A DNA stretch of 16,936 bases from Corynebacterium sp. UBA2622 (GTDB lineage Bacteria; Actinomycetota; Actinomycetes; Mycobacteriales; Mycobacteriaceae), in contig NZ_DDJO01000002.1 of assembly GCF_002339505.1 (NCBI RefSeq), positions 208,297 to 225,232 on the forward strand. Reading direction: 5' to 3'. The notes below the pieces were generated by a model. The model searched no databases and had not been told where the DNA came from. It saw nothing but the letters and a program-made list of their open reading frames with translations. Every line of letters starts with the position of its first letter. Position 1 is the stretch's first letter. Positions 5,478 to 12,510 of the stretch are shown one piece after another. The position numbers were made by a program, and so were the translations under genes.

Positions 5478-6575
5478 TCAGAACTCCACCACGCTTCGCA
5501 GCACGTCGCCGCGCTTCATCTTCCGGAAGGCCGACTCCACGTCCCCGATTCCGATGCGCTCGGAGACGAACTCGCCGAGCGGGAAGCGGCCCTGCAGGTG
5601 CAGGTCCACGTAGGCGGGAAAGTCCCGCTCGGGCAGGCAGTCGCCGTACCAGGCGGGCTTGATGGATCCGCCACGGCCGTAAACGTCGATGGCCGGGATG
5701 TCGATGTGGTCGGTCATGTTGGGCACTCCGACCATGACCATGCGCCCGGCGAAATCGCGCGAGTAGAAGGCCTGGCGCCAGGTGGGCTGGATGCCCACGG
5801 CGTCGATGGCGACATCCACCCCGAAGCCGTCTGTCAGCCCTCGCACGGCGTCGATGACCTCCTCCTCCCCCATGTCGCGGGAGGCGATGGAGTGGGTGGC
5901 ACCGAAGGTGGCCTCGGCGGCCTCGCACTTCCGCTTGTCGACGTCCACCGCGATGATCGTCGAGGCACCCGCGAGCTTCGCGCCCGCCACGGCGGCGAGG
6001 CCGACTCCCCCGAGACCGAAGACGGCGACGGACTCGCCGTAGGTGACGGCACCGGTGTTCACGGCTGCCCCGAGGCCTGCCATGATGCCGCACCCGAGCA
6101 GACCGGCGGCGGCGGGATCCTCGTCCGGGTTGACCCTGGTGCACTGCTTCTCGTGCACGAGGGTCTTCTCGGCGAAGGAGCCGATCCCGAGAGCCGCGGT
6201 GAGCGGCGTGCCGTCGCCGAGCGTCATGGACCGGGAGGCGTTGTGCGTGTTGAAACAGTTCTTCGTGTCCCCCCGGCGGCAAGCGCGGCACTCGCCACAC
6301 ACGGCGCGCCAGTTGAGGACGACGAAGTCACCGGGGCGGACGTGGGTGACGGCCTCACCGACGCGTTCGACGGTGCCGGCCGACTCGTGGCCGAGGAGGA
6401 AGGGGAAGTCGTCGGCGATGTCACCGTCGCGGTAGGCGAGGTCGGTGTGGCACACCCCGGTGGCCTGCACCTTCACCACGACGTCGTTGGGGCCCGGGTC
6501 GGGGATGCGGATTGTTGCAACCTCGACCGGGGCCCCTTTTTCGCGGGCAATGACTGCGGAAACTGTTTCACTCAT
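5478..6575 (-). CDS. mscR: S-(hydroxymethyl)mycothiol dehydrogenase (mycothiol-dependent formaldehyde dehydrogenase)
   Basis: 365 residues, a zinc-dependent class III-type medium-chain alcohol dehydrogenase. It oxidises S-hydroxymethyl-mycothiol (formed from formaldehyde and mycothiol) to S-formylmycothiol with NAD+, and can also act on S-nitrosomycothiol. Catalytic zinc ligands are C42 in 'GVCHTD', H63/E64 in 'LLGHESAG' and probably C162 in 'LLGCGIM'. Structural zinc is bound by C93, C96, C99 and C107. The NAD loop is GLGGVG (187-192). 'IKPAWYGDCLPERDFP' near the C-terminus is typical of the mycothiol subgroup. The start is ATG 6575, with a -10 box (6583-6588) 7 bases upstream. The gene runs into the MBL hydrolase gene with a two-base gap, so the two are an operon. 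The symbol follows mycobacterial usage; corynebacterial annotations also call it adhE or fadH. Confidence 0.93.
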   Translation of the reverse strand: MSETVSAVIAREKGAPVEVATIRIPDPGPNDVVVKVQATGVCHTDLAYRDGDIADDFPFLLGHESAGTVERVGEAVTHVRPGDFVVLNWRAVCGECRACRRGDTKNCFNTHNASRSMTLGDGTPLTAALGIGSFAEKTLVHEKQCTRVNPDEDPAAAGLLGCGIMAGLGAAVNTGAVTYGESVAVFGLGGVGLAAVAGAKLAGASTIIAVDVDKRKCEAAEATFGATHSIASRDMGEEEVIDAVRGLTDGFGVDVAIDAVGIQPTWRQAFYSRDFAGRMVMVGVPNMTDHIDIPAIDVYGRGGSIKPAWYGDCLPERDFPAYVDLHLQGRFPLGEFVSERIGIGDVESAFRKMKRGDVLRSVVEF

Positions 6576-6582
6576 GTGCCCG

Positions 6583-6588
6583 AGGGTA
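6583..6588 (-). promoter_or_regulatory. -10 box of mscR (leaderless)
   Basis: Read leftward, TACCCT lies seven bases before the mscR ATG at 6575, inside the 29-base gap after the SGNH hydrolase gene. This suggests the formaldehyde operon has its own leaderless promoter rather than depending on read-through. Confidence 0.55.
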
Positions 6589-6604
6589 GTGGAGTTCCCC
6601 GACT

Positions 6605-7453
6605 CTACGAAGCGGCGATCACGTTGCCCACGTGCTCGTGGCCGCGCTGGTTGACGTGGATCGGAAGGTTGCCTGCTCCGCCGTAGAAATCAACCAGGCC
6701 GGCCCACATGCGCTGGCTGTCGGGCGCGCACATGTTGTTTCCCTCGGTGGAGGGCTTGAGGTCCAGGAATTCCGCACCCGTGGCGTTGGCCGCGTCAACC
6801 TGCATCCACTGGGCCTGGTTCTCCCACTTCTGCACCTGCGGGAAGGGGGTCCAGTCCGAGGCGTTCGGGGCGACGTGGAAGAGGCAGACGCGGTCACCGG
6901 CGGTGATCTTGGGGTAGCCGACGAACTGGATGCGGGCGTTCGGGGCGGCGGCGCGGATCCGGTCGATCTGGGGGCGCATGTAGTTGACGAAGTCGCGGCG
7001 CACGTCGGCGTCGGGGCGCGAATCGTTGTTGTACGTATCGTTGAAGCCGGTCGAGATGATCACGCGCGCCGTGCCGGGGTTCAGGCCGCCGTCGCGCAGC
7101 GCCCGATCGACCTGGGAGAACAGCTGCGGCCCCTGGGAGATGGTCGTGGTGCCCGTGCAGGAGTAATCCCACGGCTGGAGGCCCAGCTTGGCGGCCGCCT
7201 GGCGGCCCCAGTTGGTGGGGCTCTGCGGGCACCAGACGTTAACGTTGGAGGGCCCGCGCGGGTCCAACCCGAGCTTGCCGGCCGCCCACTGGGGGGCGTT
7301 GGGGTCGGCGATGACGGAGTCGCCGAAGATGACCATGTTGCGGTCCTGCGCGTCGGCGGAGGGGGCCGCGAAGAACGAAGCGGCGGCCAGTGCAACCGCG
7401 CTGACGGCCGCGGCCTTGCGGCGCAGGCGGGTAACGGTCCGGGAAACGGTCAT
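6605..7453 (-). CDS. Secreted SGNH/GDSL-family hydrolase
   Basis: 282 residues. A signal peptide is clear: basic 'MTVSRTVTRLRRK', hydrophobic 'AAAVSAVALAAASFFAA', then PSADA|QD with probable cleavage after A35. The SGNH blocks are FGDSV (nucleophile S46), the Gly-containing oxyanion region, TGFNDT (N138), and PIHVNQRGHEHVG with the catalytic His probably H266. Four cysteines (C75, C99, C190, C242) could form two disulfides, as expected for an exported enzyme. It is an esterase, lipase or deacylase of unknown substrate; in this group of bacteria such proteins act on envelope lipids or sugar esters. The start at 7453 is chosen because AGAGGA lies 9-14 bases upstream and it gives the signal peptide; upstream in-frame codons to 7567 lack coding character. 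Confidence 0.85.
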   Translation of the reverse strand: MTVSRTVTRLRRKAAAVSAVALAAASFFAAPSADAQDRNMVIFGDSVIADPNAPQWAAGKLGLDPRGPSNVNVWCPQSPTNWGRQAAAKLGLQPWDYSCTGTTTISQGPQLFSQVDRALRDGGLNPGTARVIISTGFNDTYNNDSRPDADVRRDFVNYMRPQIDRIRAAAPNARIQFVGYPKITAGDRVCLFHVAPNASDWTPFPQVQKWENQAQWMQVDAANATGAEFLDLKPSTEGNNMCAPDSQRMWAGLVDFYGGAGNLPIHVNQRGHEHVGNVIAAS

Positions 7454-7711
7454 GGTCTTGGTCCTCTTGTTGCTTTCTCTCAGACAGCCGATTGGCAGCG
7501 GACAGCCAGAAGTGTCCAAAGGTTTGTTGCACAGTTTGTCACACGCGACGACGTTCGGCCACAGCAAGCGAGCCGATATTGCGCCACTTACGTCACATTA
7601 GTACCATCAGTAACTCTGGTTGACAAAACGAAATGATTTTCCTCGTCGAAACGATCTACCCGTGATGCCCCTCCCCCATCCCCGCGTGTCCGCCGCGGAG
7701 TAAGGAACCCC
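7454..7711. promoter_or_regulatory. 258-base divergent promoter region between the SGNH hydrolase and acyl-CoA synthetase genes
   Basis: The longest non-coding stretch in the window, visibly richer in A/T than the genes. Read leftward it holds TTGTCA (7621-7626), 17 bases, then TACTAA (7598-7603), a plausible promoter for the SGNH gene with a leader of roughly 140 bases. Read rightward, TTGACA (7620-7625) overlaps the same -35, but I see no matching -10. A possible GlxR site is at 7582-7597. The rightward gene has AAGGA about eight bases before its ATG. Confidence 0.5.
7582..7597. promoter_or_regulatory. Possible GlxR (cAMP receptor protein) binding site
   Basis: CGCCACTTACGTCACA matches 9 of the 12 defined positions of the GlxR consensus TGTGAnnTAnnTCACA; the TA core and right half TCACA are perfect and the left half is poor. 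It lies directly downstream of the proposed leftward -10, where binding would repress the SGNH promoter. Confidence 0.3.
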
Positions 7712-9379
7712 ATGCCGCCTTTGAACCCCCTGCAGCGTGCGGCCTTTACCGCGTCCTCCCTGGCCAAGTTCGTCGCCGCGGTCAGCCGAGCCGGCATCCT
7801 CAGCCCCGAGGGCAACCCGAAGTCCGCCGTCTCGCTCGCCCCGACCCTGGCGCGCTACCGCTTCACCACCGCCCGCGAGGTCGAGCAGGCCGTCCACACC
7901 GCCCCGGAGCGCACCGCCCTGATCGACGATGACGGGGTGCTGACCTACCGCCAGCTCGCGGACCAGTGCACCACCGTCGCCCGGTGGCTGCTGAAGCTGA
8001 GGGACGACCGCGGCCTGGACGCGCTGCGCATCGGCGTGATGGCGCGCAACGGACGGGGCATCATCATCCCCATGACAGCGAAGGGTTATGCCGGGGCCGA
8101 GCTCTTCCTTCTCAACGTCGGGTCCTCCCCCGAGCAGCTCGAGGGGATCATCGCGGAGAACCGGATCAACGTCCTCTTCCTCGACGACGAGTTCGCCGAC
8201 CGCATCCCGGAGGGCTTGGAGGGGGTCACCGTGATCTGGGCGCACACCTCCCGCGAGCACGGCGACGAGACAACGACGCGCGGGATCATCCTGGCGGGCA
8301 CCGCCGGCCTGCCCTCCCTCCCGGTCTTCCCGCGGCACGGCAACATCGTGCTCATGTCCTCAGGCACCTCGGGTATTCCGAAGGGCATCCTGCGACCCGA
8401 GCCGAAGCTCCCGTTCGTGGTGGGCGGCTACCTGGAGACGGTACCGTGGCGCGTCGGCATGACAGTGCAGATCACCGCCTCAATGTTCCACACCTGGGGC
8501 TGGTCGGCCGTCAACATCGCCTTCGCCACCCGCAACACCGTGGTCACCCAGCGCATCTTCGACCCGGAGAACGTCTTCCGCCAGATCCAGAACTTCCGCT
8601 GCGACGGCCTTTTGTCCTCACCCATCTTCTTCAAGCAGATGCTGGACCTCCCCGACAACGCGAAGTGGGACGCCTCCACGCTGAAATTCATCGCCTCCGC
8701 GGGCAACGCCCTGACCCCGCTCCTCGTCGAGCGCACACACCGGCGCTTCGGCGCCATCCTGGCCAACTACTACGGCTCCACGGAGCTTGCGCTGGCCGCG
8801 TGCGCGGACGCCGAAATGATCGCGAAACACCCGACCGTCGCGGGGAAGATTCCCCCGGGCACGATCCTCCGGCTCTACGACGACGACGGCAACGAAGTGC
8901 CCCAGGGCGAGGTCGGGCGGATCTTCCTCAACAACGAGACCGCGTTGTCCGGTTACTCCAACCCCGAGACGGAGATCGTCACCATTGACGGCCTCGTGGA
9001 GATCGGCGACCTCGGGTTCTTCGACGAGCACGGCCACCTGCACGTCCTCTCCCGCAACGACGACATGATCATCGTCGGCGGGGAGAACGTCCACCCGCAG
9101 TCCGTCACAGAGGTGCTCGAGCGCATGCCCGGCATCGACGAGCTGCACGCGGGCGGCGTCGACGACGAGGAGACGTTCAAGCGCGTCGCCGTGTGGGTCG
9201 TGCGCAGCGACGACGAACCGGGCCGTGCCCTGACGGCGGACGCCATCCGCGAATGGGTGCGCGAGAAGCTGGCCGACCACTCCATTCCCCGCGACGTCAA
9301 CTTCATCGACCGCCTCCCCCGCAACGCGACGGGGAAGGTGGCTGCCCGCCACCTCCCGCCCTCGACGCGGGAGGACTGA
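7712..9379 (+). CDS. FadD-type acyl-CoA synthetase / acyl-AMP ligase (ANL superfamily)
   Basis: 555 residues, the full length for a fatty-acid CoA ligase. It activates an acyl carboxylate with ATP to acyl-AMP and then probably transfers it to CoA. The A3 phosphate loop is SSGTSGIPKG (216-225), with 'MFHTWGW' (258-264), 'KFIASAGNAL', YYGSTE (353-358), 'IGDLGFFDEHGHL' (431-443) with 'VLSRNDDMIIVGGENVHP' including R448, and the C-terminal catalytic lysine K542 in 'RNATGKV'. The N-terminal 50 residues are typical of actinobacterial FadD enzymes of the FadD12 kind. The start at 7712 has AAGGA upstream. The chain length of the substrate cannot be read; the adjacent DUF4442 hotdog gene 64 bases downstream points to acyl-CoA metabolism. 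Confidence 0.9.
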   Translation: MPPLNPLQRAAFTASSLAKFVAAVSRAGILSPEGNPKSAVSLAPTLARYRFTTAREVEQAVHTAPERTALIDDDGVLTYRQLADQCTTVARWLLKLRDDRGLDALRIGVMARNGRGIIIPMTAKGYAGAELFLLNVGSSPEQLEGIIAENRINVLFLDDEFADRIPEGLEGVTVIWAHTSREHGDETTTRGIILAGTAGLPSLPVFPRHGNIVLMSSGTSGIPKGILRPEPKLPFVVGGYLETVPWRVGMTVQITASMFHTWGWSAVNIAFATRNTVVTQRIFDPENVFRQIQNFRCDGLLSSPIFFKQMLDLPDNAKWDASTLKFIASAGNALTPLLVERTHRRFGAILANYYGSTELALAACADAEMIAKHPTVAGKIPPGTILRLYDDDGNEVPQGEVGRIFLNNETALSGYSNPETEIVTIDGLVEIGDLGFFDEHGHLHVLSRNDDMIIVGGENVHPQSVTEVLERMPGIDELHAGGVDDEETFKRVAVWVVRSDDEPGRALTADAIREWVREKLADHSIPRDVNFIDRLPRNATGKVAARHLPPSTRED

Positions 9380-9389
9380 CGGGCCCGCC

Positions 9390-9405
9390 TGTGGCGTGCG
9401 TCACG
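9390..9405. promoter_or_regulatory. Possible GlxR-like dyad before the DUF4442 gene
   Basis: TGTGGCGTGCGTCACG shows a GTG...CAC dyad and 9 of the 12 defined positions of the GlxR consensus. It abuts TAGGAT (9406-9411), so it would cover the -35 region. In GC-rich DNA such matches occur by chance, so this is a candidate only. Confidence 0.3.
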
Positions 9406-9411
9406 TAGGAT
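9406..9411 (+). promoter_or_regulatory. Possible -10 box of the DUF4442 gene
   Basis: TAGGAT lies 32 bases before ATG 9444, giving a short leader of about 26 bases that contains a strong Shine-Dalgarno, GAGGAGG (9433-9439). This makes it a leadered gene, unlike most promoters in this window. Confidence 0.4.
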
Positions 9412-9443
9412 CGCTACGGAAACGTACCCTTCGAGGAGGCCCA

Positions 9444-9896
9444 ATGAAATTCACCCCCGCGCTCCTGCGCCGCTACATGTTCCTCTGGCCGCCGTTCCTG
9501 GGCGCCGGGATCCGCGTCAAGGAGTTCGCCGACGACGGTTCCCGGGTCGTCGTCACGCACAAGCTGAACAAGCTGAACCAGAACGCCGTGGGCACCGTCT
9601 TCGGCGGCACCATCATGGCGATGACGGATCCCTTCTTCATGCTCGCCTCCATGGCCCGGCTCGGCCGGGACTACGCGGTGTGGGACGTGGCGGGCGAGGT
9701 GAAGTTCCTCAAACCCGGCAAGGGCCGCATCACGGCCACCATGGAGATCCCGGACGAGACCTACGACCTCATCCGCGAAAAGACCGCCGGCGGGGAGAAG
9801 TACCTCCACTGGTTCGAAACGGACGTGCGCAACGAGGACGGCGAGGTCGTCGCCCACGTGCGGCGCCAGGTGTACTACCGACTGAAGAAGCGCTAG
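9444..9896 (+). CDS. DUF4442 hotdog-fold protein, probable acyl-CoA thioesterase
   Basis: 150 residues. The sequence fits DUF4442, a PaaI/YiiD-like hotdog domain: 'LNQNAVGTVFGGTIMAMTDP' (44-63) corresponds to the conserved hotdog helix with its 'N-x-x-GTxFGG' signature, followed by 'YAVWDVAGEVKFLKPGKGRI' as strands and turn and a basic C-terminus 'YYRLKKR'. Family members hydrolyse or bind acyl-CoA thioesters, but few have been tested. The start at 9444 is fixed by GAGGAGG four bases upstream. The gene follows the acyl-CoA synthetase, so the two may control a fatty acyl-CoA pool with ligase and thioesterase activities. It converges with mntR, with only 18 bases between stop codons. Confidence 0.8.
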   Translation: MKFTPALLRRYMFLWPPFLGAGIRVKEFADDGSRVVVTHKLNKLNQNAVGTVFGGTIMAMTDPFFMLASMARLGRDYAVWDVAGEVKFLKPGKGRITATMEIPDETYDLIREKTAGGEKYLHWFETDVRNEDGEVVAHVRRQVYYRLKKR

Positions 9897-9900
9897 ACGC

Positions 9901-9918
9901 CTGACGACGCCCCGTCAG
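9901..9918. terminator. Small hairpin between convergent DUF4442 and mntR genes
   Basis: CTGACG (9901-9906) and CGTCAG (9913-9918) form a perfect six-base stem around a six-base loop, covering the whole gap and the mntR stop codon. There is no T tract, so intrinsic termination would be weak in either direction. Confidence 0.3.
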
Positions 9919-10616
9919 CGCCGCACCGGGCGCAGGTGGACCGCCCCCGCGAGACCCTCCCCCACCACGACGGGTGTTCCGCCGTCGGGTTCGAGCGTGA
10001 CCGTTCCGGCCACCGCCTCCCGCCCCGCCAGGCGGACGCGGGCCCCGGGGGTGAGCCCCCGCCTGGCGCAGAAGACCAGGAGGTCGGGGTCGCCGTCGGA
10101 AAGCCTCGCGACCTCGTACTCACCTTCGCCAGCCTCACCCAGGGGGATGAGTCCGGGCTGCGCGTCCACGCTCCCGTCCGCCCGCGGGATCGGGTCGCCG
10201 TGCGGGTCGGTGCCGGGGCGACCGAGTTTGGCGTCGATGCGCTCGAGCAGCCGCTCGGAGACCCAGTGTTCCAGGGCCTCGGCCTCGTCGTGCACCTCGT
10301 CCCAGGAGTAACCGAGCTCGGCGACGAGGAAGGTCTCCAGCAGCCGGTGGCGGCGCACGACCCGCACGGCCGCCTCGCGCCCGGCATCCGTGAGGCGCAC
10401 GGGCCGGTACGGGCGGTGGTCGACCAGACCGCGCGCGCCGAGGCGTTTGACCATGTCGGAGACCGAGGCCGGGGTGGTGCCCAGCACCCGGGCGAGCTCG
10501 GATGTGCTCACCCCGCCGGCACCCCACTCCGTGGCCTTGTAGATCTCCTTGAGGTGGTCCTCCGCCGCCACGCTGAGCGTGGAACCCTCGGCATCGTCCC
10601 GTCCGCGCGCGGCCAT
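9915..10616 (-). CDS. mntR: Manganese-dependent transcriptional repressor, DtxR/MntR family
   Basis: 233 residues. The winged helix-turn-helix lies at about 17-80 ('STSELARVLGTTPASVSDMVKRL' is the HTH), a dimerisation and metal domain at about 81-155, and an SH3/FeoA-like domain at about 160-233. The metal ligands align with DtxR: H90 (H79), E94 (E83), H109 (H98), E116 (E105) and H117 (H106). At the two positions that set selectivity it has D20 for Met10 and E113 for Cys102, as in B. subtilis MntR (D8, E99), so manganese rather than iron is expected to be the co-repressor. The ATG at 10616 has GAGAGGA upstream. It follows mntH by 95 bases on the same strand; the likely target is the palindrome before mntH, giving an autoregulated mntH-mntR unit. 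Confidence 0.9.
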   Translation of the reverse strand: MAARGRDDAEGSTLSVAAEDHLKEIYKATEWGAGGVSTSELARVLGTTPASVSDMVKRLGARGLVDHRPYRPVRLTDAGREAAVRVVRRHRLLETFLVAELGYSWDEVHDEAEALEHWVSERLLERIDAKLGRPGTDPHGDPIPRADGSVDAQPGLIPLGEAGEGEYEVARLSDGDPDLLVFCARRGLTPGARVRLAGREAVAGTVTLEPDGGTPVVVGEGLAGAVHLRPVRR

Positions 10617-10711
10617 GGCACCGTCCTCTCCTCTCGGTCCCGCCCGGCGCGCCCGCCCCGCGGGAACGCCGCTTTCCCAGCCAGGGTACAGGCGCGCGGC
10701 GGTAGCGGGGC

Positions 10712-11956
10712 CTAACCTCCCGCCAGCGTAATCCCGATGAGCACCACGTTGAGGAGCGTGACCACCACCGCCACGACCCACCCGGCGGCGGCGACCCACG
10801 GCCGGTTGACGAATCCGCCCATCAGGCCGCGGTCCGAGGTGAGCCGGACGAGCGGGACGAGGGCGAACGGGATGCCGAAGCTGAGCACCACCTGGCTGAG
10901 AACCAGCGCCGGGGTGGGTTCCACGCCGGCGGCAAGCAGGATCAGAGCCGGGATGAGGGTGAGGCCGCGCCGCGCCAGCATGGGCATGCGGATGCGCAGC
11001 AGGCCGCTCATCACCGCCTCCCCGGCGTAGCAACCCACCGAACTCGACGCGAGGCCCGACGCCAGCAGCCCCACGCCGAACAGCACCCCGACAACGGGGC
11101 CGAAGGCTGCCGCGACGGCGGCGTGGGCACCCTCGATCGAGTCGGTGCCCGTCACGCCCTGCAGCCCCGCGGCGGCGAGGAGGAGCATGGCGATGTTGAC
11201 CGAGCCGGCCACGACGAGGGCGAGCACCACGTCAATGCGGTGGGCGCGCAGGAGACGACCCACCGCGGGTGCGTCATGGCCGGTGCCGTGGCGGTCGCGG
11301 GAAAGGCTGGAGTGCAGGTAGATGGCGTGCGGCATCACGGTGGCACCCAGCATGCCGGTGGCGAGCAGAAGGGAGGACTGCCCCTGCAGGCGCGGAACAA
11401 TCCCGGCGGCGGTGGCCTGCCAATCGACGTGCGCGACGGCCAGGCCGGAGACGAACCCGATGGTGATGACGAACAGGAACAGCTCCACCACGTGCTCGAA
11501 GGCCCGCTGGCCGCGGCGGTTACGCACGGCCAGCAGCAACAGGGAAACGACACCGGTGAGCAGACCCCCGGGGAGCAGCGGCAGCCCGAAGAGAATGTGG
11601 AGGGCCAAGGCGCCGCCGACGGCCTCCGCGATGTCGGTGGCCACGGCGACGAGTTCCGCCTGCGCCCAGTACGCCAGGCGCGCCCGGCGCCCGAGCCGCT
11701 CTCCGAGCAGCTCCGGGAGGCTGCGGCCGGTGACCAGGCCGAGCTTGCCGGAGAGGTACTGCACGAGTACCGCCATGAGGTTGGCCGCGACGAGAACCCA
11801 GACGAGCAGGTAGCCGTACTCCGCACCCGCCGACAGGTTGGCCGCCACGTTGCCCGGGTCGACGTAGGCGATGGAGGCAACGAAGGCCGGTCCGAGGAGG
11901 GCGAGCAGGCCGCGGCGAGCGCCGGTTCCCTTTTTCGCCGCCCCCGCCGTTGCCAT
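10712..11956 (-). CDS. mntH: NRAMP-family Mn2+/H+ symporter
   Basis: 414 residues from the ATG at 11956. About eleven hydrophobic helices are visible. The two unwound-helix metal motifs are present: YVDPGN in TM1 (31-36; D33, N36) and ATVMPHAIYLHSS in TM6 (205-217; M208, H210), the methionine favouring transition metals such as manganese. The start is chosen because GGAGGGGAG lies 6-14 bases upstream and the protein then begins like other MntH proteins; an upstream in-frame extension to 12028 overlaps the promoter and operator and is unlikely to be translated. It imports manganese with protons across the inner membrane. MntR is encoded downstream on the same strand, and an operator lies just upstream, so it should be repressed when manganese is sufficient. 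Confidence 0.93.
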   Translation of the reverse strand: MATAGAAKKGTGARRGLLALLGPAFVASIAYVDPGNVAANLSAGAEYGYLLVWVLVAANLMAVLVQYLSGKLGLVTGRSLPELLGERLGRRARLAYWAQAELVAVATDIAEAVGGALALHILFGLPLLPGGLLTGVVSLLLLAVRNRRGQRAFEHVVELFLFVITIGFVSGLAVAHVDWQATAAGIVPRLQGQSSLLLATGMLGATVMPHAIYLHSSLSRDRHGTGHDAPAVGRLLRAHRIDVVLALVVAGSVNIAMLLLAAAGLQGVTGTDSIEGAHAAVAAAFGPVVGVLFGVGLLASGLASSSVGCYAGEAVMSGLLRIRMPMLARRGLTLIPALILLAAGVEPTPALVLSQVVLSFGIPFALVPLVRLTSDRGLMGGFVNRPWVAAAGWVVAVVVTLLNVVLIGITLAGG

Positions 11957-11982
11957 GCGCGCTCCCCTCCGTGTCTCCCAAT

Positions 11983-12011
11983 GAATTTTAGACATGCCTA
12001 ACTTAAAATTC
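11983..12011. promoter_or_regulatory. Probable MntR operator over the mntH promoter
   Basis: Two nested dyads are visible. The inner one is TTAGACATGCCTAA (11988-12001), which reads TTAGGCATGTCTAA on the other strand (one mismatched pair). The outer one is GAATTTTA (11983-11990) against TAAAATTC (12004-12011), perfect but centred about 2.5 bases away. The element overlaps the -10 and start point of mntH. Its TTAG...CTAA arms resemble DtxR-family boxes. Confidence 0.7.
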
Positions 12012-12028
12012 AGATGAACTGAAGTCAA
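12000..12028 (-). promoter_or_regulatory. Promoter of mntH
   Basis: Read leftward, TTGACT (12023-12028) is separated by exactly 17 bases from TAAGTT (12000-12005), a good sigma-A pair and the best -35/-10 match in the window. The start point would fall near 11993, leaving a leader of about 37 bases with a Shine-Dalgarno. The operator covers its downstream half. Confidence 0.65.
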
Positions 12029-12082
12029 GTACCTTTGCTCTTTCCCAGGAAACGCCCCGTGTTGGCCGGCGCGCCGCAGGCG

Positions 12083-12088
12083 TAGGCT
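12083..12088 (+). promoter_or_regulatory. -10 box of the small ParB-like gene (leaderless)
   Basis: TAGGCT, identical to the rmlA box, lies eight bases before ATG 12097. There is no Shine-Dalgarno sequence. This supports the 12097 start. Confidence 0.55.
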
Positions 12089-12096
12089 CTACGGCC

Positions 12097-12501
12097 ATGC
12101 CCGGCACCACGAAACCCGCCGCAGTCCGCTGGAAGGACGCCCCGGAGGAGCACGACTACCCGGCGGCCGCCTCCTACCTCTCCCTGGTCGCCCCCGCACA
12201 GCTCGTCGACTCCACCGTCGCGGCCCTGCGCGAGGCCCCCATCACCCTGCACAAGGCCAAGGACGTCCTGCGCGCCGCGCAGCTGCCCCTTCTGCCGGCC
12301 GACAACGAGCACGTCGCACGCGACCTGGACAAGATCGCCAAGGGGCGCGACTTGAGCCCCGTGCTCATCGTCCGCGGCGACCTCGCACGCGGACTGCCCG
12401 CCCAGATCGCCGACGGTTACCACCGCGTGTGTGCGAGCTACCACACCGATGAGAACGTGGACGTCCCCGCCCGGATCGTCGACCACCCCGCCGCCGGCTA
12501 G
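12097..12501 (+). CDS. Small conserved hypothetical protein with ParB/Srx-fold-like features
   Basis: 134 residues, acidic N-terminus, no signal peptide or membrane segment. The middle reads 'RDLSPVLIVRGDL' (84-96) and ADGYHRVCASY (105-115). These resemble the 'xPVLV' strand and the 'DGxHR' phosphate loop of the ParB/sulfiredoxin nucleotidase fold, which in relatives binds CTP or ATP. There is no DNA-binding HTH, so it is not a partition protein. I recognise similar small proteins as hypotheticals in Mycobacteriales but know no function. The -10 box at 12083-12088 sets the start. The antiporter gene follows after nine bases, so the two are probably co-transcribed. Confidence 0.75.
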   Translation: MPGTTKPAAVRWKDAPEEHDYPAAASYLSLVAPAQLVDSTVAALREAPITLHKAKDVLRAAQLPLLPADNEHVARDLDKIAKGRDLSPVLIVRGDLARGLPAQIADGYHRVCASYHTDENVDVPARIVDHPAAG

Positions 12502-12510
12502 GGCCCGACC

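Noticed and set aside
5476..6300. An N-terminal extension of the metallo-beta-lactamase gene into the dehydrogenase gene
   Set aside because: The extension is Arg-rich out-of-frame translation of mscR; ATG 5475 gives a normal N-terminus.
7507..7570. A second GlxR-like site reading TGTGACAAACTGTGCA on the minus strand
   Set aside because: Only the TGTGA half matches; there is no TCACA at the proper distance.
11957..12028. A longer mntH start giving an N-terminal 'MTSVHLNFKL' extension
   Set aside because: It would be encoded by the -10 region and operator, upstream of the likely transcription start, whereas 11956 has a strong Shine-Dalgarno.
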